A stretch of DNA of 64,000 bases from an uncultured Ellagibacter sp. (GTDB taxonomy: Bacteria > Actinomycetota > Coriobacteriia > Coriobacteriales > Eggerthellaceae). Location: NCBI RefSeq assembly GCF_934617235.1, contig NZ_CAKTTZ010000004.1, forward strand, positions 26,376 to 90,375. Reading direction: 5' to 3'. The translations under genes were made by a program, and so were the position numbers. The first letter of the stretch is position 1. The number at the start of each line of letters is the position of its first letter. Shown here piece after piece: positions 8,722-17,372 of the stretch. The notes beneath the pieces were generated by a model that did not search any database, was not told the DNA's origin, and saw only the letters and a program-made list of their open reading frames with translations.

Positions 8722-9978
8722 CTAGCGCTTCGACGCGCCCACCTTGCGCTGAATCGCGCGGGGAAGGCGGCATATCGCCTGGCCGACGCGTTGCTCTGCC
8801 GCGCCCATGACCGCGTCGAACTCGGATACGACCCGATCGAGGTCGGCGCGCACGACCGCTTCGCGTGCGCACGCAGCATCGCGCTCGGCGAGGGCCTCGT
8901 CACGCGCGGCGCTCACCTCGTCGAGGACGGCAAGCGCATCTTCCCGAGCCGCATCGAGCGAGCGCGCTCGGCCGAACAGGTACGCTGCTGGATTGCATTC
9001 TGAAATCTCGCGCATGCGGGCAAAGTATATCGGGTCGAGGAAGTCGTGTTCGCCCAGGTCGGCAAGACTCAAGTCGGAAAAGCCGCGGTCGGCCAGATAG
9101 CGGTACACCTCGCAAAAGGCGGGATAGGACGCGAGCGTGTTCAAGTTGTACAAAATACTCGACATCGCCCAGGTGGCATAGCTGCGCGAGAGCGCCTCGA
9201 GGCGCCCCGTTTCTAGCAGGTAGCTTCGGAAGGAATGGATGGCGCGCACGAAATCGAACGCATGGCGATCCTTCGTGGCCATGGCGGAGTCAGCGCGCAT
9301 CACGCGATAGTTGATGAGCCGCTCGCCCACCGTCGCGATGCGCTCGGCGTCCACAAGCGCGGGGTACACGAACGCGATGTCCTCCGATCGCTGGATGTCT
9401 TCCGCGAAGCGATAGCCCCCCTCGCGCACGAACGAGGCGAGAAACAGCTTGTTCCAGGCCCACGTCTGAAAGCTCATGAGGAAGTCGTCGGGACTGCGTT
9501 TCCACGAAAACGCCTGGCCGTCGAAGTCGAACGGAGCGAAATGGAGAATGCCGAGCGGCGGATGCTGCCGGCGTTTGCGCTGGTTGTTGTAAAACCAGAG
9601 GTCCCACACCACGATCTGAGCATTCGTGCGGCGGGCCGCATCGAGCGTCAGCTCGAAGCAGCGCGGTGCCAAGAAGTCGTCGGCATCCAAGAACATGAGA
9701 TAGCTTCCCCGCGCCAAGGGAATCGCGCGGTTGCGAGCGCGCGCGCAGCCCGCATTCTCTTGCTCGACAACGCGCATCTTACCAGCAAGGCGTCGCTCGT
9801 ACTCGCGCAGGACCGAGACCGAATCATCGGTCGACCCATCGTCGACGCAGATAATCTCCCACGACGATTCCGTCTGAGCGATGACGCTGTCGAGGCATTC
9901 GGGTAAATAGGCCGCGCAATTATACACGGGGATGATAACCGAAACCGCGGGAGCGCTCCCCGCCGAGATCTCCGACAT
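8722..9978 (-). CDS. Family 2 glycosyltransferase with coiled-coil tail
   Basis: Encodes 418 aa. The start is fixed by AAAGGA six bases upstream of an ATG; 32 further in-frame codons upstream lack GT similarity. The GT-A core begins VSVIIPVYNCAAYLPECL and has DDGSTDDS and the DxD-type LDADDF. A helical region rich in Ala, Glu and Arg (DEVSAARDEALAERDAA) follows from about residue 340, then a C-terminal VGQAICRLPRAIQRKV tail. It is divergent from the acyltransferase gene across a 205-bp gap. It probably heads the minus-strand GT run. Product sugar unknown. Confidence 0.88.
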   Translation of the reverse strand: MSEISAGSAPAVSVIIPVYNCAAYLPECLDSVIAQTESSWEIICVDDGSTDDSVSVLREYERRLAGKMRVVEQENAGCARARNRAIPLARGSYLMFLDADDFLAPRCFELTLDAARRTNAQIVVWDLWFYNNQRKRRQHPPLGILHFAPFDFDGQAFSWKRSPDDFLMSFQTWAWNKLFLASFVREGGYRFAEDIQRSEDIAFVYPALVDAERIATVGERLINYRVMRADSAMATKDRHAFDFVRAIHSFRSYLLETGRLEALSRSYATWAMSSILYNLNTLASYPAFCEVYRYLADRGFSDLSLADLGEHDFLDPIYFARMREISECNPAAYLFGRARSLDAAREDALAVLDEVSAARDEALAERDAACAREAVVRADLDRVVSEFDAVMGAAEQRVGQAICRLPRAIQRKVGASKR

Positions 9979-10183
9979 ACTTCGTCCTTTCGCAATGCAA
10001 TAACTGCATAAGGGTACCACGCAATGGGCGCATCTCGGCTGATTCGCGTTATAGATACGACCCTCGATCGCCATTTCGCCGTTTCGCCGCGGGAAGAAGA
10101 TTCGATAGCCTCCTCCTCATGGCAATGCATCTCTCGTTTCGATATCATAGTAAGGATTCGAACGCTACGAAAGGAATGCGACA

Positions 10184-11278
10184 TTGTCTGGGGCAACCGC
10201 GTCGAGTTCTCCTTCGCCCGCCGAAGGCCAGAGCAAACCCACAAAACAACGTATCTGCTATATCGATATCGCCAAGGGATTCGCCATGCTCTGCATCATT
10301 GCAGGGCACTTCGGAATCGCAAGCGCAGAGCGCTTCGTGTTCACCTTCCACGTCCCGCTTTTCTTCCTCTTAAGCGGGTATTTCCTCTCCACCAAAGTGA
10401 GCTTTCTCCCTTTCATGAAACAGAAAGCCCGACAGCTGCTCGTGCCCTATTACGTCACAGGAGTCGTTCTCCTTATAGTCGCCACCGTCGTCAATCACTT
10501 TGTCTGGCCGGAAATCGATGCCCTGAATAATGCGAAGAGCATGCTCGGTGCCTTATTGTATGGCTCGGGGGCGCCCCATAGCGATCCTTTCGCGATTCGC
10601 CAAATCGGCCTGCTGTGGTTTCTCTGGGCTCTCTTCTTCTCGACGGGTTTTACCCGCCTCGCACTCAAAACCAAGTATCCGCTGCTCACCGTATGCCTCA
10701 TAGCAGCCGCAGGATGGGCGAGCGCAAAAGCGACTTGGCTTCCCTTTTCCATCCAGCCGGACGCGATGGCCTCATTTTTCATGTACCTTGGATTCCTTGC
10801 GCGAAAGCACGGAATCCTTGACAAGAAACCGCCTCTCGCTTTGATTGTCGCCTTAATTCTGCTCTGGATAGCGTCCGTCTACTTTGGGGTTTCTATCAAT
10901 ATCGTCGTCTGCTTCCTCTCTCACGGGCTTCTGAGCATCGCCACCTCGATTGCGGCGTCTTATCTCGTCGTCCTCGCCTGCAAGGTCGCCGAGCAACGGC
11001 TTCGCACCGTGTCTCGGTTCTTGAATTTCTTTGGGCAAACAACCCTCATCGTCATGTGCTTCCACGCGATTTCTGATTTCTGCTTCCCGAATCTCATGCT
11101 TTACAGCTGGCTCGAGCCCTTCGGCTTTCCCCATACCGCCGTGAGCATTCTCATCCTCGTGCTCAACGTATTGTGGCCGCTCCTTGGCGTATTCGTCTCC
11201 TTGCGCGTTCCTTTGTTGAAAAAGCTATTCAGCGTCCGCCCGATATCGCCCCTTCCCGAGCGCGAGTCGGCCGCTTAG
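10184..11278 (+). CDS. Membrane acyltransferase, acyltransferase-3 family
   Basis: Encodes 364 aa from a TTG start; AAAGGA sits eight bases upstream, and the nearby ATG at 10176 is out of frame. After a short polar leader, RICYIDIAKGFAMLCIIAGH matches the N-terminal helix of OafA/WecH-type O-acyltransferases, with the catalytic-type His in AGHF. FHVPLFFLLSGYF marks the next conserved helix, and about ten membrane helices follow. This family acetylates or succinylates surface sugars. The base composition is more AT-rich than the GT genes, suggesting separate origin. The last 21 codons are duplicated after the hipBA cassette (see repeat entries). Confidence 0.88.
   Translation: MSGATASSSPSPAEGQSKPTKQRICYIDIAKGFAMLCIIAGHFGIASAERFVFTFHVPLFFLLSGYFLSTKVSFLPFMKQKARQLLVPYYVTGVVLLIVATVVNHFVWPEIDALNNAKSMLGALLYGSGAPHSDPFAIRQIGLLWFLWALFFSTGFTRLALKTKYPLLTVCLIAAAGWASAKATWLPFSIQPDAMASFFMYLGFLARKHGILDKKPPLALIVALILLWIASVYFGVSINIVVCFLSHGLLSIATSIAASYLVVLACKVAEQRLRTVSRFLNFFGQTTLIVMCFHAISDFCFPNLMLYSWLEPFGFPHTAVSILILVLNVLWPLLGVFVSLRVPLLKKLFSVRPISPLPERESAA
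11205..11266 (+). repeat. Direct repeat, left copy (3' end of acyltransferase gene)
   Basis: A 62-bp block that encodes VPLLKKLFSVRPISPLPERE at the acyltransferase C-terminus. It recurs at 13151-13212 with 57 of 62 identical positions; all five differences are transitions, and three are synonymous in this frame. Confidence 0.9.
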
Positions 11279-11528
11279 GGGGCGAGCCGGGACAAACGCC
11301 TGTTCGACTATTCCACTCGCGCGGGCGAAGCAAGGCGAGACTCCAAGGGAGCTAAGCGACCAATGCGCGAATGGGATAGCTAGATCCACAGCTGAATTAC
11401 CGAAAAGGTGAATGATTTGCATACCAAAATGCGAATGATTGACTTACCAGAATACGAATCTCGCACCAACCAACCACGCAATGCGTTGCAACATTCCGCA
11501 CTCACAGATTCTTCAAATGTTGGTGCAT

Positions 11529-11623
11529 TTATGCGTTCGCATAAGTTGTGAGCAGATGCCCTGTAATTTACGCGAACGCGTAAATAGAAGAACAATGTGC
11601 TATTATTTATGCGTTCGCGTAAA
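11529..11623 (+). promoter_or_regulatory. Three-palindrome operator upstream of hipBA
   Basis: Three inverted repeats of one motif: 11529-11544 (TTATGCG-TT-CGCATAA), 11566-11585 (ATTTACGCG-AA-CGCGTAAAT, perfect) and 11606-11623 (TTTATGCG-TT-CGCGTAAA, one mismatch). Their centres are exactly 39 bp apart. A TATTAT box (11601-11606) lies between the second and third. HipB-type antitoxins autorepress from such repeats, so these are the probable hipBA operators. The rest of the 357-bp gap (11279-11528) holds no convincing gene; the best candidate is a 38-codon open frame at 11435, which lacks a ribosome site. Confidence 0.8.
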
Positions 11624-11635
11624 GGGAGTGATATC

Positions 11636-11857
11636 GTGATCAATATCGGCAGCGCAAAAGAACTCGGGAAGCTCATCATGCATGAAAGAAAAGCCCAGGG
11701 GCTCACCCAAACCCAACTAGCAGGATTGAGCGGCGTAGGCATAACATTTCTCTCGAACCTCGAAAACGGGAAACAGACCGCGGAGCTTGGCAAAACCCTC
11801 AACGTTCTTGCAACGCTCGGATTAGACCTTCTCGCAGAAAGAAGAGACGATGAGTAA
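11636..11857 (+). CDS. hipB: HipB-like XRE-family antitoxin
   Basis: Encodes 73 aa from a GTG preceded by AAGGGAG; an ATG 39 bp upstream lies before the ribosome site and overlaps the operator, so it was not used. The product is almost entirely a helix-turn-helix XRE domain (LGKLIMHERKAQGLTQTQLA ... GITFLSNLENGKQT), followed by LNVLATLGLDLLAE, the strand-forming end of HipB antitoxins. It should dimerise, bind the upstream palindromes and neutralise HipA. Its last 8 bp overlap the hipA start, giving translational coupling. The gene is AT-richer than its surroundings. Confidence 0.9.
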   Translation: MINIGSAKELGKLIMHERKAQGLTQTQLAGLSGVGITFLSNLENGKQTAELGKTLNVLATLGLDLLAERRDDE

Positions 11858-13148
11858 CCTTCGAGTTTCACTTTATCGCAAAGGGACTGTGGTTCGCGTA
11901 GGCACAATAGAGAGGAATAATACCGACGGGTCTATTTTCAGGTACCTTAATAAATATGCTGACGATAACGCAGCGATTCCCCTATCTCAATCGCTCCCTC
12001 TTTCGACCGATGTTTACAGCGAAGACCAATTCCGCCCCTATTTCGAGGGATTGCTCGCCGAAGGAAATGCACGAGAGGCACTTGCGGCAGAGCTGCACGT
12101 TCGGGAAACAGATTACCTCGCAATCCTCGCGCAATGCGGCCGCGACTGCATCGGCGACGTGATCATAGAAGACGACGGCGATTCCATCCCTCAAATCGCA
12201 AGCGCCAAGAACAGCTACGAAGAAGTGAGCAACGAACAGCTATTCCGTTTTTTCCGCTCTATTCCAGATATGTCAAGAGAAAATGTCGGGTCGCGGCTTT
12301 CTCTGGCCGGTGCGCAAAGCAAGATAGGGCTGGCGCATATGCCCGACAGCCCCATGTCGCAGGGATGGCTTAAACCGCGAGGACTCGCAGCGAGCACCCA
12401 TATCCTCAAAACAGGCTCCATCGAAAAGCTTGTCAGCCTCGAATTTCTCTGCATGCGGGCGGCGAAAAAATGCGGCATTAAGGTTCCGGAGGTTACGCTG
12501 CTTGACTTCGGTAAGCCCGTACTGGCTGTCGAGCGATTCGATAGGGTGGTAACGATTGACGAAGAGGGACTCCGCGTTGAGCGAATCCATCAAGAGGACT
12601 TCGCGCAGGCATTCGGAATGACGTCAGCTTCGAAATATGTCGAGCTCCCGAATGGCTCTATCGCTTCGATAGCGCAATGGATTCGCTCTTATGACGCAAA
12701 GCCAACCGAGGATCTTTCTCAGTTTGCAAAAGCTGTATGCTTTAACTACCTTATCGGGAACTGCGACGCGCACCTGAAAAACATTTCGATTATGTACCAG
12801 GTTGGGAAAAGGGGGCCAATACGTCGCCTATCTCCAGCTTACGACCTGGTCAGTACATCGTTCTTCGATAGATTCAGCAAAGAGTTGGCTATGGCTGTCG
12901 GCGGCGCACGAGACATTAGAGACGTGAAGCCGAGCAGCTTCGATCTCCTTGCGAGCAGCTTAGGCATCACTTCAAGCTACTTGAGGTCAATCGTCGCGCC
13001 GATTGTCGATAATGCCGAAGCCGCAATTCGCGAAGCAGGCAGCGAGTCGCTTGGTCCTTCGCAGGAGTTTCTCCCCTATTTGGCAGACGATCTGCAGGAA
13101 GACATCGTCCCGCGCCTTCGCGTCCTGGAGGAGTTTTGCAATCTTTAG
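11850..13148 (+). CDS. hipA: HipA-like serine/threonine kinase toxin
   Basis: Encodes 432 aa, a full-length HipA. The N-terminal couple-HipA domain (LYRKGTVVRVGTI ... FRPYFEGLLAEG) leads to the glycine-rich SLAGAQSKIGL loop. The catalytic segment NYLIGNCDAHLKN and the metal-binding AYDL follow. All kinase residues expected for activity (GNxDAHxKN and the later D of AYDL) are present, so the toxin looks intact. HipA proteins in other bacteria phosphorylate glutamyl-tRNA synthetase or other translation targets and induce dormancy; the target here is unknown. Base composition is near 50 percent GC by eye, unlike the flanking polysaccharide genes, which suggests horizontal acquisition. Confidence 0.92.
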   Translation: MSNLRVSLYRKGTVVRVGTIERNNTDGSIFRYLNKYADDNAAIPLSQSLPLSTDVYSEDQFRPYFEGLLAEGNAREALAAELHVRETDYLAILAQCGRDCIGDVIIEDDGDSIPQIASAKNSYEEVSNEQLFRFFRSIPDMSRENVGSRLSLAGAQSKIGLAHMPDSPMSQGWLKPRGLAASTHILKTGSIEKLVSLEFLCMRAAKKCGIKVPEVTLLDFGKPVLAVERFDRVVTIDEEGLRVERIHQEDFAQAFGMTSASKYVELPNGSIASIAQWIRSYDAKPTEDLSQFAKAVCFNYLIGNCDAHLKNISIMYQVGKRGPIRRLSPAYDLVSTSFFDRFSKELAMAVGGARDIRDVKPSSFDLLASSLGITSSYLRSIVAPIVDNAEAAIREAGSESLGPSQEFLPYLADDLQEDIVPRLRVLEEFCNL

Positions 13149-13150
13149 CG

Positions 13151-13212
13151 GCGTTCCTTTGCTGAGAAAGCTATTCAGCGTCCGCCCGATATCGCCTCTT
13201 CCCGAACGCAAG
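13151..13212 (+). repeat. Direct repeat, right copy: acyltransferase 3'-end remnant
   Basis: Starts 2 bp after the hipA stop. It encodes VPLLRKLFSVRPISPLPERK in the same phase as the acyltransferase tail, then continues without a nearby stop into sequence antisense to the next gene. It looks like the orphan end of a second or original acyltransferase gene, separated from its body by the hipBA cassette. Confidence 0.85.
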
Positions 13213-13276
13213 CCCGCGGGGCGGCTCAACCTTCGCGCCCAGCTTTCCCAGCCTGCGCGCGTCGACGGACGCGCGG

Positions 13277-15754
13277 CTACGACTCCTTCGGCCCTTTCGC
13301 GCCCTTCGACAGCGCCTCGCGAAGTTTGCGAGGCAGGGTGAGCAGCGTCGATCCCACGCGGTAGGAATACGAGTGCTCATACTCCTCCACCTCGCCGCGC
13401 GCCGCATCGCGCTCGCGTTCCATCTCAGCGCAGCGGGCACGTGCCTCCTCGACGCTTCTCCGCTCCTGCGCGATTTGCGCCCGGAGGCGATCCTTCTCGG
13501 CGATATCGTTCGCCACACGATTCAAGAAGAGTTCCTCGGGAATCTCCCCGCGCTTTGCCGGCGCGATCGAGGCGATGGCATCGAGCAGGATGCTCTCCGA
13601 TTCGCCGCTCTTCTTGCGCAGCTCGGACACGCGATTCGTCAGCGCGAACGCGCGCTGGGCGTCGAAAGCGAGGACGGATTCCAAAGCCGCGATGATATCT
13701 GAGGTATCCGCGTTCATGGAAAGCAGCGTGTCCGCCTGCCCCAAATCCTCGTAAAGCGACACCACCTTGGGAAGATATCCCAGGCCAACGCAGGGTTTGC
13801 AGAACGATCCAAGCAGAAGGGACGCATGGTAGCGCATCGAGAGGCCGGCCGAACAGCGCGAGAGGAAGTCCGCCACCGGCTCTATGCGCTCCCCCGCATC
13901 GAAGATGCGGAGCGCCGCCTGAGCGGGAAGAAGCGCCCCGATGCGCTCGGCGAGCGCGCGGTCGCTCGAGTCGAGAATGCACGCTGCAAAGACCACGTCG
14001 CGATGAGCCGCCTGAACCCTCGCAATCGCGGCGGCCACCCGTTCGGCAAAATCGGCGGGCGCGTTCTCGTACTCGCGCAGCGAAACCGCCACGACCCTGC
14101 GCGATACGGGGTCGATTCCTTCGGATGCGAACCATTCGTCGACGAACGAAGTGTCGGAAGCGCTTCCCAAAAACGCGCAATCGGCAAGCGCTATCACCTG
14201 CTCGTTGCGCACCCGGCACGAGCGGATGAGCTCGGCGGTCGCCGCATCGCGCGTGAGGAACAGCGCGCCCAGACGTCCCATGAGGCGCACAAGCGAGCGG
14301 CCGTCCGCCACGTCGAGCGGTCCCGCGCCGATGCCGTAGAGCACCGGGCGCGCATCGTTCATGTAGGCAAGCTCCACGTAAGCGGCGATACCAGCGATGT
14401 CGGTGTGCGGCATTGACGAGGCAAGCTCCGCCTTCCCGATTGACCAGCGAATTCCCTGGTCGAAGAGGAGACCTGCGATCACGAGAGCCGCCGAGGACGC
14501 GGCGAGCACCCGGTCGAGGACGCGCTTGTCCTGAAGCGTGATGGAGTAGATGCCGCGCTCGCGCAGGGTATGCAGCGGGTTTTCCCCGACAGCAACGATG
14601 GAGCAACCGCAGACCAGCTCCCGCAGGCGCCTATCGACCGTTGCCAGGATGTACTCGTCGCCAAAGTTGCCCATGCCCACGTAGCCGAGGACCGAGACGA
14701 TCGTGCGCGGCGCGGGAAGACCGGCCATAAGCCCCCGCTCGGCAAGCTGCTCGCGCACGCTCTCGAGGGCGGCAAGCAGCGACCCATCAAGGAAGGGGCC
14801 TTGCGAATCGACGGGAAGGCGACGGCTCTCGAACGCGACATCGCCCGAATGCTGCTCCGCAACCGCCGCGATGAGCGCCTCGCGCGCCGCGGTAACATCC
14901 TTCTCGCAAATGTCCATCCGCTCCGCGCGCCATGGGGAAAGGCCCTCGCCCACGCACGCAAGCTTCACCCCATCGGCATGGACGAGCACAAGCGCCTCGT
15001 CCGTCAGCAGCGCATCCGCCGGGGACTTCACGTCCCGGGCGTCGGCTGGGGCGTTCGCATTCTGCGAGCCCGCACCCAGGTCCCCGAACACCACGCACGC
15101 CGCACTCGAACGCGCGGAGTAGGCGATGTGGGTAAACGTCGGGTCGGACGCGAAGCGCTCAGGCCACCCGGCGCCGAAGCAGCGGACGGCTCCCTTAAAG
15201 CGCTCGTCTGCGACTAGCTCATCGAAGAAGGCGACGCGAGCGGATGTCGCATCCTGCAAGCACATAATGCCAGGTCCGAAGGCAACCAGGTTCGCAATCG
15301 GCGTCGAGGCGTAGGCGGCATCGACAGCGGGAGCGCACGCCCCCACGACGCCGTCGAACCCGTCGAGCTCCTCCAGACGCAGCGAGCGCCCGGAAATCGT
15401 TATCGCGAAGTCGAAAGGCGCGCCGCTCGACTTCGCCACGCTCGCCTCGGCCTCGGATCGCGCAGCGGCAAGCATGCCCACGGCGACGCCGCGCGAAGCG
15501 GCAGCGTCGAGCCCGCGCGCACCCATGCCCTCGGCGAGCATCAGGCAATCGGGACGCTGCACCTCGAAAAAGCGGGAAAGCATCGCAGCATCGAAAGTGC
15601 CGGCCTCGTCGAAAACCTCGGGCCACATGTTCGGCGTGAAGAGGAACACCGTGTGCCCCTGCTTTTCAAACGCCCTCTTCGCGCAAAACGCGGGGGTTGC
15701 AACGCCCGCTCCCATGCGGGCGACGAGCGCGATTTTGCAGTAGGTTTTTTCCAT
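13277..15754 (-). CDS. Polysaccharide pyruvyl transferase family protein, three-part
   Basis: Encodes 825 aa. Residues 1-345 look like the N-terminal half of a GT-B glycosyltransferase (VARMGAGVATPAF, FLFTPNMWPEVFDE, LMLAEGMG). Residues 351-690 are a polysaccharide pyruvyl transferase domain of the CsaB/WcaK type (SVLGYVGMGNFGDEYILATV, YGIGAGPL, MRYHASLLLGSFCKP). Residues 735-805 are a coiled coil (AEKDRLRAQIAQERRSVEEA). It ends with an amphipathic SYSYRVGSTLLTLPRKL tail. CsaB-type enzymes put ketal pyruvate on wall polysaccharide, which can serve as the ligand for SLH-domain proteins; two SLH proteins are encoded nearby. A GC-rich hairpin at 13256-13275 lies just after the stop. Confidence 0.85.
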   Translation of the reverse strand: MEKTYCKIALVARMGAGVATPAFCAKRAFEKQGHTVFLFTPNMWPEVFDEAGTFDAAMLSRFFEVQRPDCLMLAEGMGARGLDAAASRGVAVGMLAAARSEAEASVAKSSGAPFDFAITISGRSLRLEELDGFDGVVGACAPAVDAAYASTPIANLVAFGPGIMCLQDATSARVAFFDELVADERFKGAVRCFGAGWPERFASDPTFTHIAYSARSSAACVVFGDLGAGSQNANAPADARDVKSPADALLTDEALVLVHADGVKLACVGEGLSPWRAERMDICEKDVTAAREALIAAVAEQHSGDVAFESRRLPVDSQGPFLDGSLLAALESVREQLAERGLMAGLPAPRTIVSVLGYVGMGNFGDEYILATVDRRLRELVCGCSIVAVGENPLHTLRERGIYSITLQDKRVLDRVLAASSAALVIAGLLFDQGIRWSIGKAELASSMPHTDIAGIAAYVELAYMNDARPVLYGIGAGPLDVADGRSLVRLMGRLGALFLTRDAATAELIRSCRVRNEQVIALADCAFLGSASDTSFVDEWFASEGIDPVSRRVVAVSLREYENAPADFAERVAAAIARVQAAHRDVVFAACILDSSDRALAERIGALLPAQAALRIFDAGERIEPVADFLSRCSAGLSMRYHASLLLGSFCKPCVGLGYLPKVVSLYEDLGQADTLLSMNADTSDIIAALESVLAFDAQRAFALTNRVSELRKKSGESESILLDAIASIAPAKRGEIPEELFLNRVANDIAEKDRLRAQIAQERRSVEEARARCAEMERERDAARGEVEEYEHSYSYRVGSTLLTLPRKLREALSKGAKGPKES

Positions 15755-15908
15755 ATCCGAAGCACCTTCCTTCGGGAAAGGCGCCGCACGACGCGACGCC
15801 TCCCATGCACAATCAACGTATCAAGACGAGCCCGACAACGCGGTACGCCGCGAGAGAGCGCGCTCCTCGGAGAAAACGCACGCCTGCAAAAAGATCGCGG
15901 CGGGCAAA

Positions 15909-17372
15909 TTAGAGGCTCGAGTAGCGCTTCACCATCTCGGCCATCGAGGCGCGCCATGCGGTGCCGCCGGGCTCAAGGTCGGTGCCGTTCACGCCGGTGA
16001 TGAGACCCGTGTCCACCGCCCATCCCATTGCTTCGCGCGCATAGTCGCTCACCTCGTCCGCGCCGTTCTTCGAGTTCATGGCCGTGCAATCGCTCGACGT
16101 ATCGCGCCCGTCAACCACGCTCGCATAGCGGGCGAACAGCGTTGCCAGCTGCTCCCGCGTCACCGGGTCGTTCGGGCCGAAGAAATCGGTGCCGCTGTAG
16201 CCCGTCGAGACGCCGATCTCCTTCGCCCAGCAAAGCGCCTTATAGTAGTACTCGCTCGGGTCCGCATCGCTGAAAGGCTGCGAGATGCTCGAAGCGGGGC
16301 TTCCCGCCAGACGCCACAGAATGGTCGCCACCTGGGCTCGCGTGATCGTATCGTAGGGGCCAAAAAGGTTCGTGCCCGAATAATTCCCCATGATTTCGCG
16401 GATGACCACGTAGTCGAAGGCGCCGCTTTCGACAAACCAATCGTCGGCAGCCACGTCGCTGGAGTAGCCCACACGGTACATGAGGTTCACGTCGACGCGT
16501 CCGCCCTCGTCATCGGCGGGATAGTCGATGCCTTTCACGCGGCCACCGCTCGAAAGCTGCCACATGCCGTACTCGCCGCCGTACTGGCATTGCGAGACGC
16601 CGTATTCCGCAACCCAGCGAACCCAGTTGTCGAACACGGGATCGGTCAGATAGTTCGTGAACCAGTTCCGGTTCGCGTAGATTCCCACGTCGTAGCCTGC
16701 AGCCTCAATCTTCTCGCTGAACGCACTCGCGATCTTCGCCAGCTCGGTCGGGTCGCCGCCCGTGGCATTGAGCTGGGAGTTGTCTTCCATGTCGAAGTAC
16801 ACCGGATAGCTTAGGTCATGCCCCGCAATCAGGCGAAGGACGTGGTCGGCCTCGCTTCTTGCCATGTCGGCGTTCTTGGCGTAGGAGTAGATGTAGACGC
16901 CGTACGGAATGCCCAGCCGCTCGCACTCGGAGACGTTGCGCAGCCAGTACTTATCGTCCTGGTTGGTAAGGTCGTTGCCGTAGCCCACACGGATGATGGC
17001 GAATTTCACGCCGTCGTTTTTCGCAGCTTCCCAATCAATCGTGCGGTTCCACTCGCTCACGTCGATGCCCTTGGCGAGGGCGCCGGGGATGAGGCGCTGC
17101 GAGCCGGTCTGGCGGTTCACTGTGGCATAGCCGTTAGGGGTAAGCCTCGCGTCGAACTCGGCGTAGCTTTCGCTCGAGAGAAGCGAGATGTCGTCCAAGC
17201 CGGGCACCGTCAAAAGCTGCCCGTCCGTGAAACGCCAGCTGTTGGCGTCGTCTGTCTGTGCGTCAACCTCAGCCGCAAGCGCGCAACCAGGCGAAACAAC
17301 GCATAGCGCGCAAACTGCCGCGAGGATAAGGGCGCTCAAGGCGCAGATACTCCGATGTCGCAAGATAGCCAT
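15909..17372 (-). CDS. GH25 lysozyme with SLH wall-anchoring repeats
   Basis: Encodes 487 aa from an ATG with GGAG eight bases upstream; 34 extra upstream codons lack a site. A signal peptide (ALSALILAAVCALCVVSPG, cut near ALAA) is followed by a linker and then a glycoside hydrolase 25 domain at about 105-310: AKGIDVSEWNRTIDWEA, AIIRVGYG, and the acidic pair in YPVYFDMEDN. Three SLH-like repeats fill the last 165 residues (FGPYDTITRAQVATILWRLAG, FGPNDPVTREQLATLFARYA, LEPGGTAWRASMAEMVKRY). It should cut peptidoglycan glycan strands outside the cell while anchored by SLH to pyruvylated wall polymer. The adjacent pyruvyl transferase gene fits that anchoring. Confidence 0.92.
   Translation of the reverse strand: MAILRHRSICALSALILAAVCALCVVSPGCALAAEVDAQTDDANSWRFTDGQLLTVPGLDDISLLSSESYAEFDARLTPNGYATVNRQTGSQRLIPGALAKGIDVSEWNRTIDWEAAKNDGVKFAIIRVGYGNDLTNQDDKYWLRNVSECERLGIPYGVYIYSYAKNADMARSEADHVLRLIAGHDLSYPVYFDMEDNSQLNATGGDPTELAKIASAFSEKIEAAGYDVGIYANRNWFTNYLTDPVFDNWVRWVAEYGVSQCQYGGEYGMWQLSSGGRVKGIDYPADDEGGRVDVNLMYRVGYSSDVAADDWFVESGAFDYVVIREIMGNYSGTNLFGPYDTITRAQVATILWRLAGSPASSISQPFSDADPSEYYYKALCWAKEIGVSTGYSGTDFFGPNDPVTREQLATLFARYASVVDGRDTSSDCTAMNSKNGADEVSDYAREAMGWAVDTGLITGVNGTDLEPGGTAWRASMAEMVKRYSSL

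Noticed and set aside
8607..8903. N-terminal extension of the 709-aa glycosyltransferase by 99 codons
   Set aside because: The extension is Arg/Ser/Ala-rich without GT similarity; a ribosome site is found only at the internal ATG.
11435..11551. A 38-codon open frame (MIDLPEYESRT...) upstream of hipB
   Set aside because: No ribosome site, it overlaps the first operator, and no recognised family.
11380..11907. A 175-codon minus-strand open frame across the hipBA operators
   Set aside because: It overlaps operators and hipB, has no ribosome site and no family similarity.
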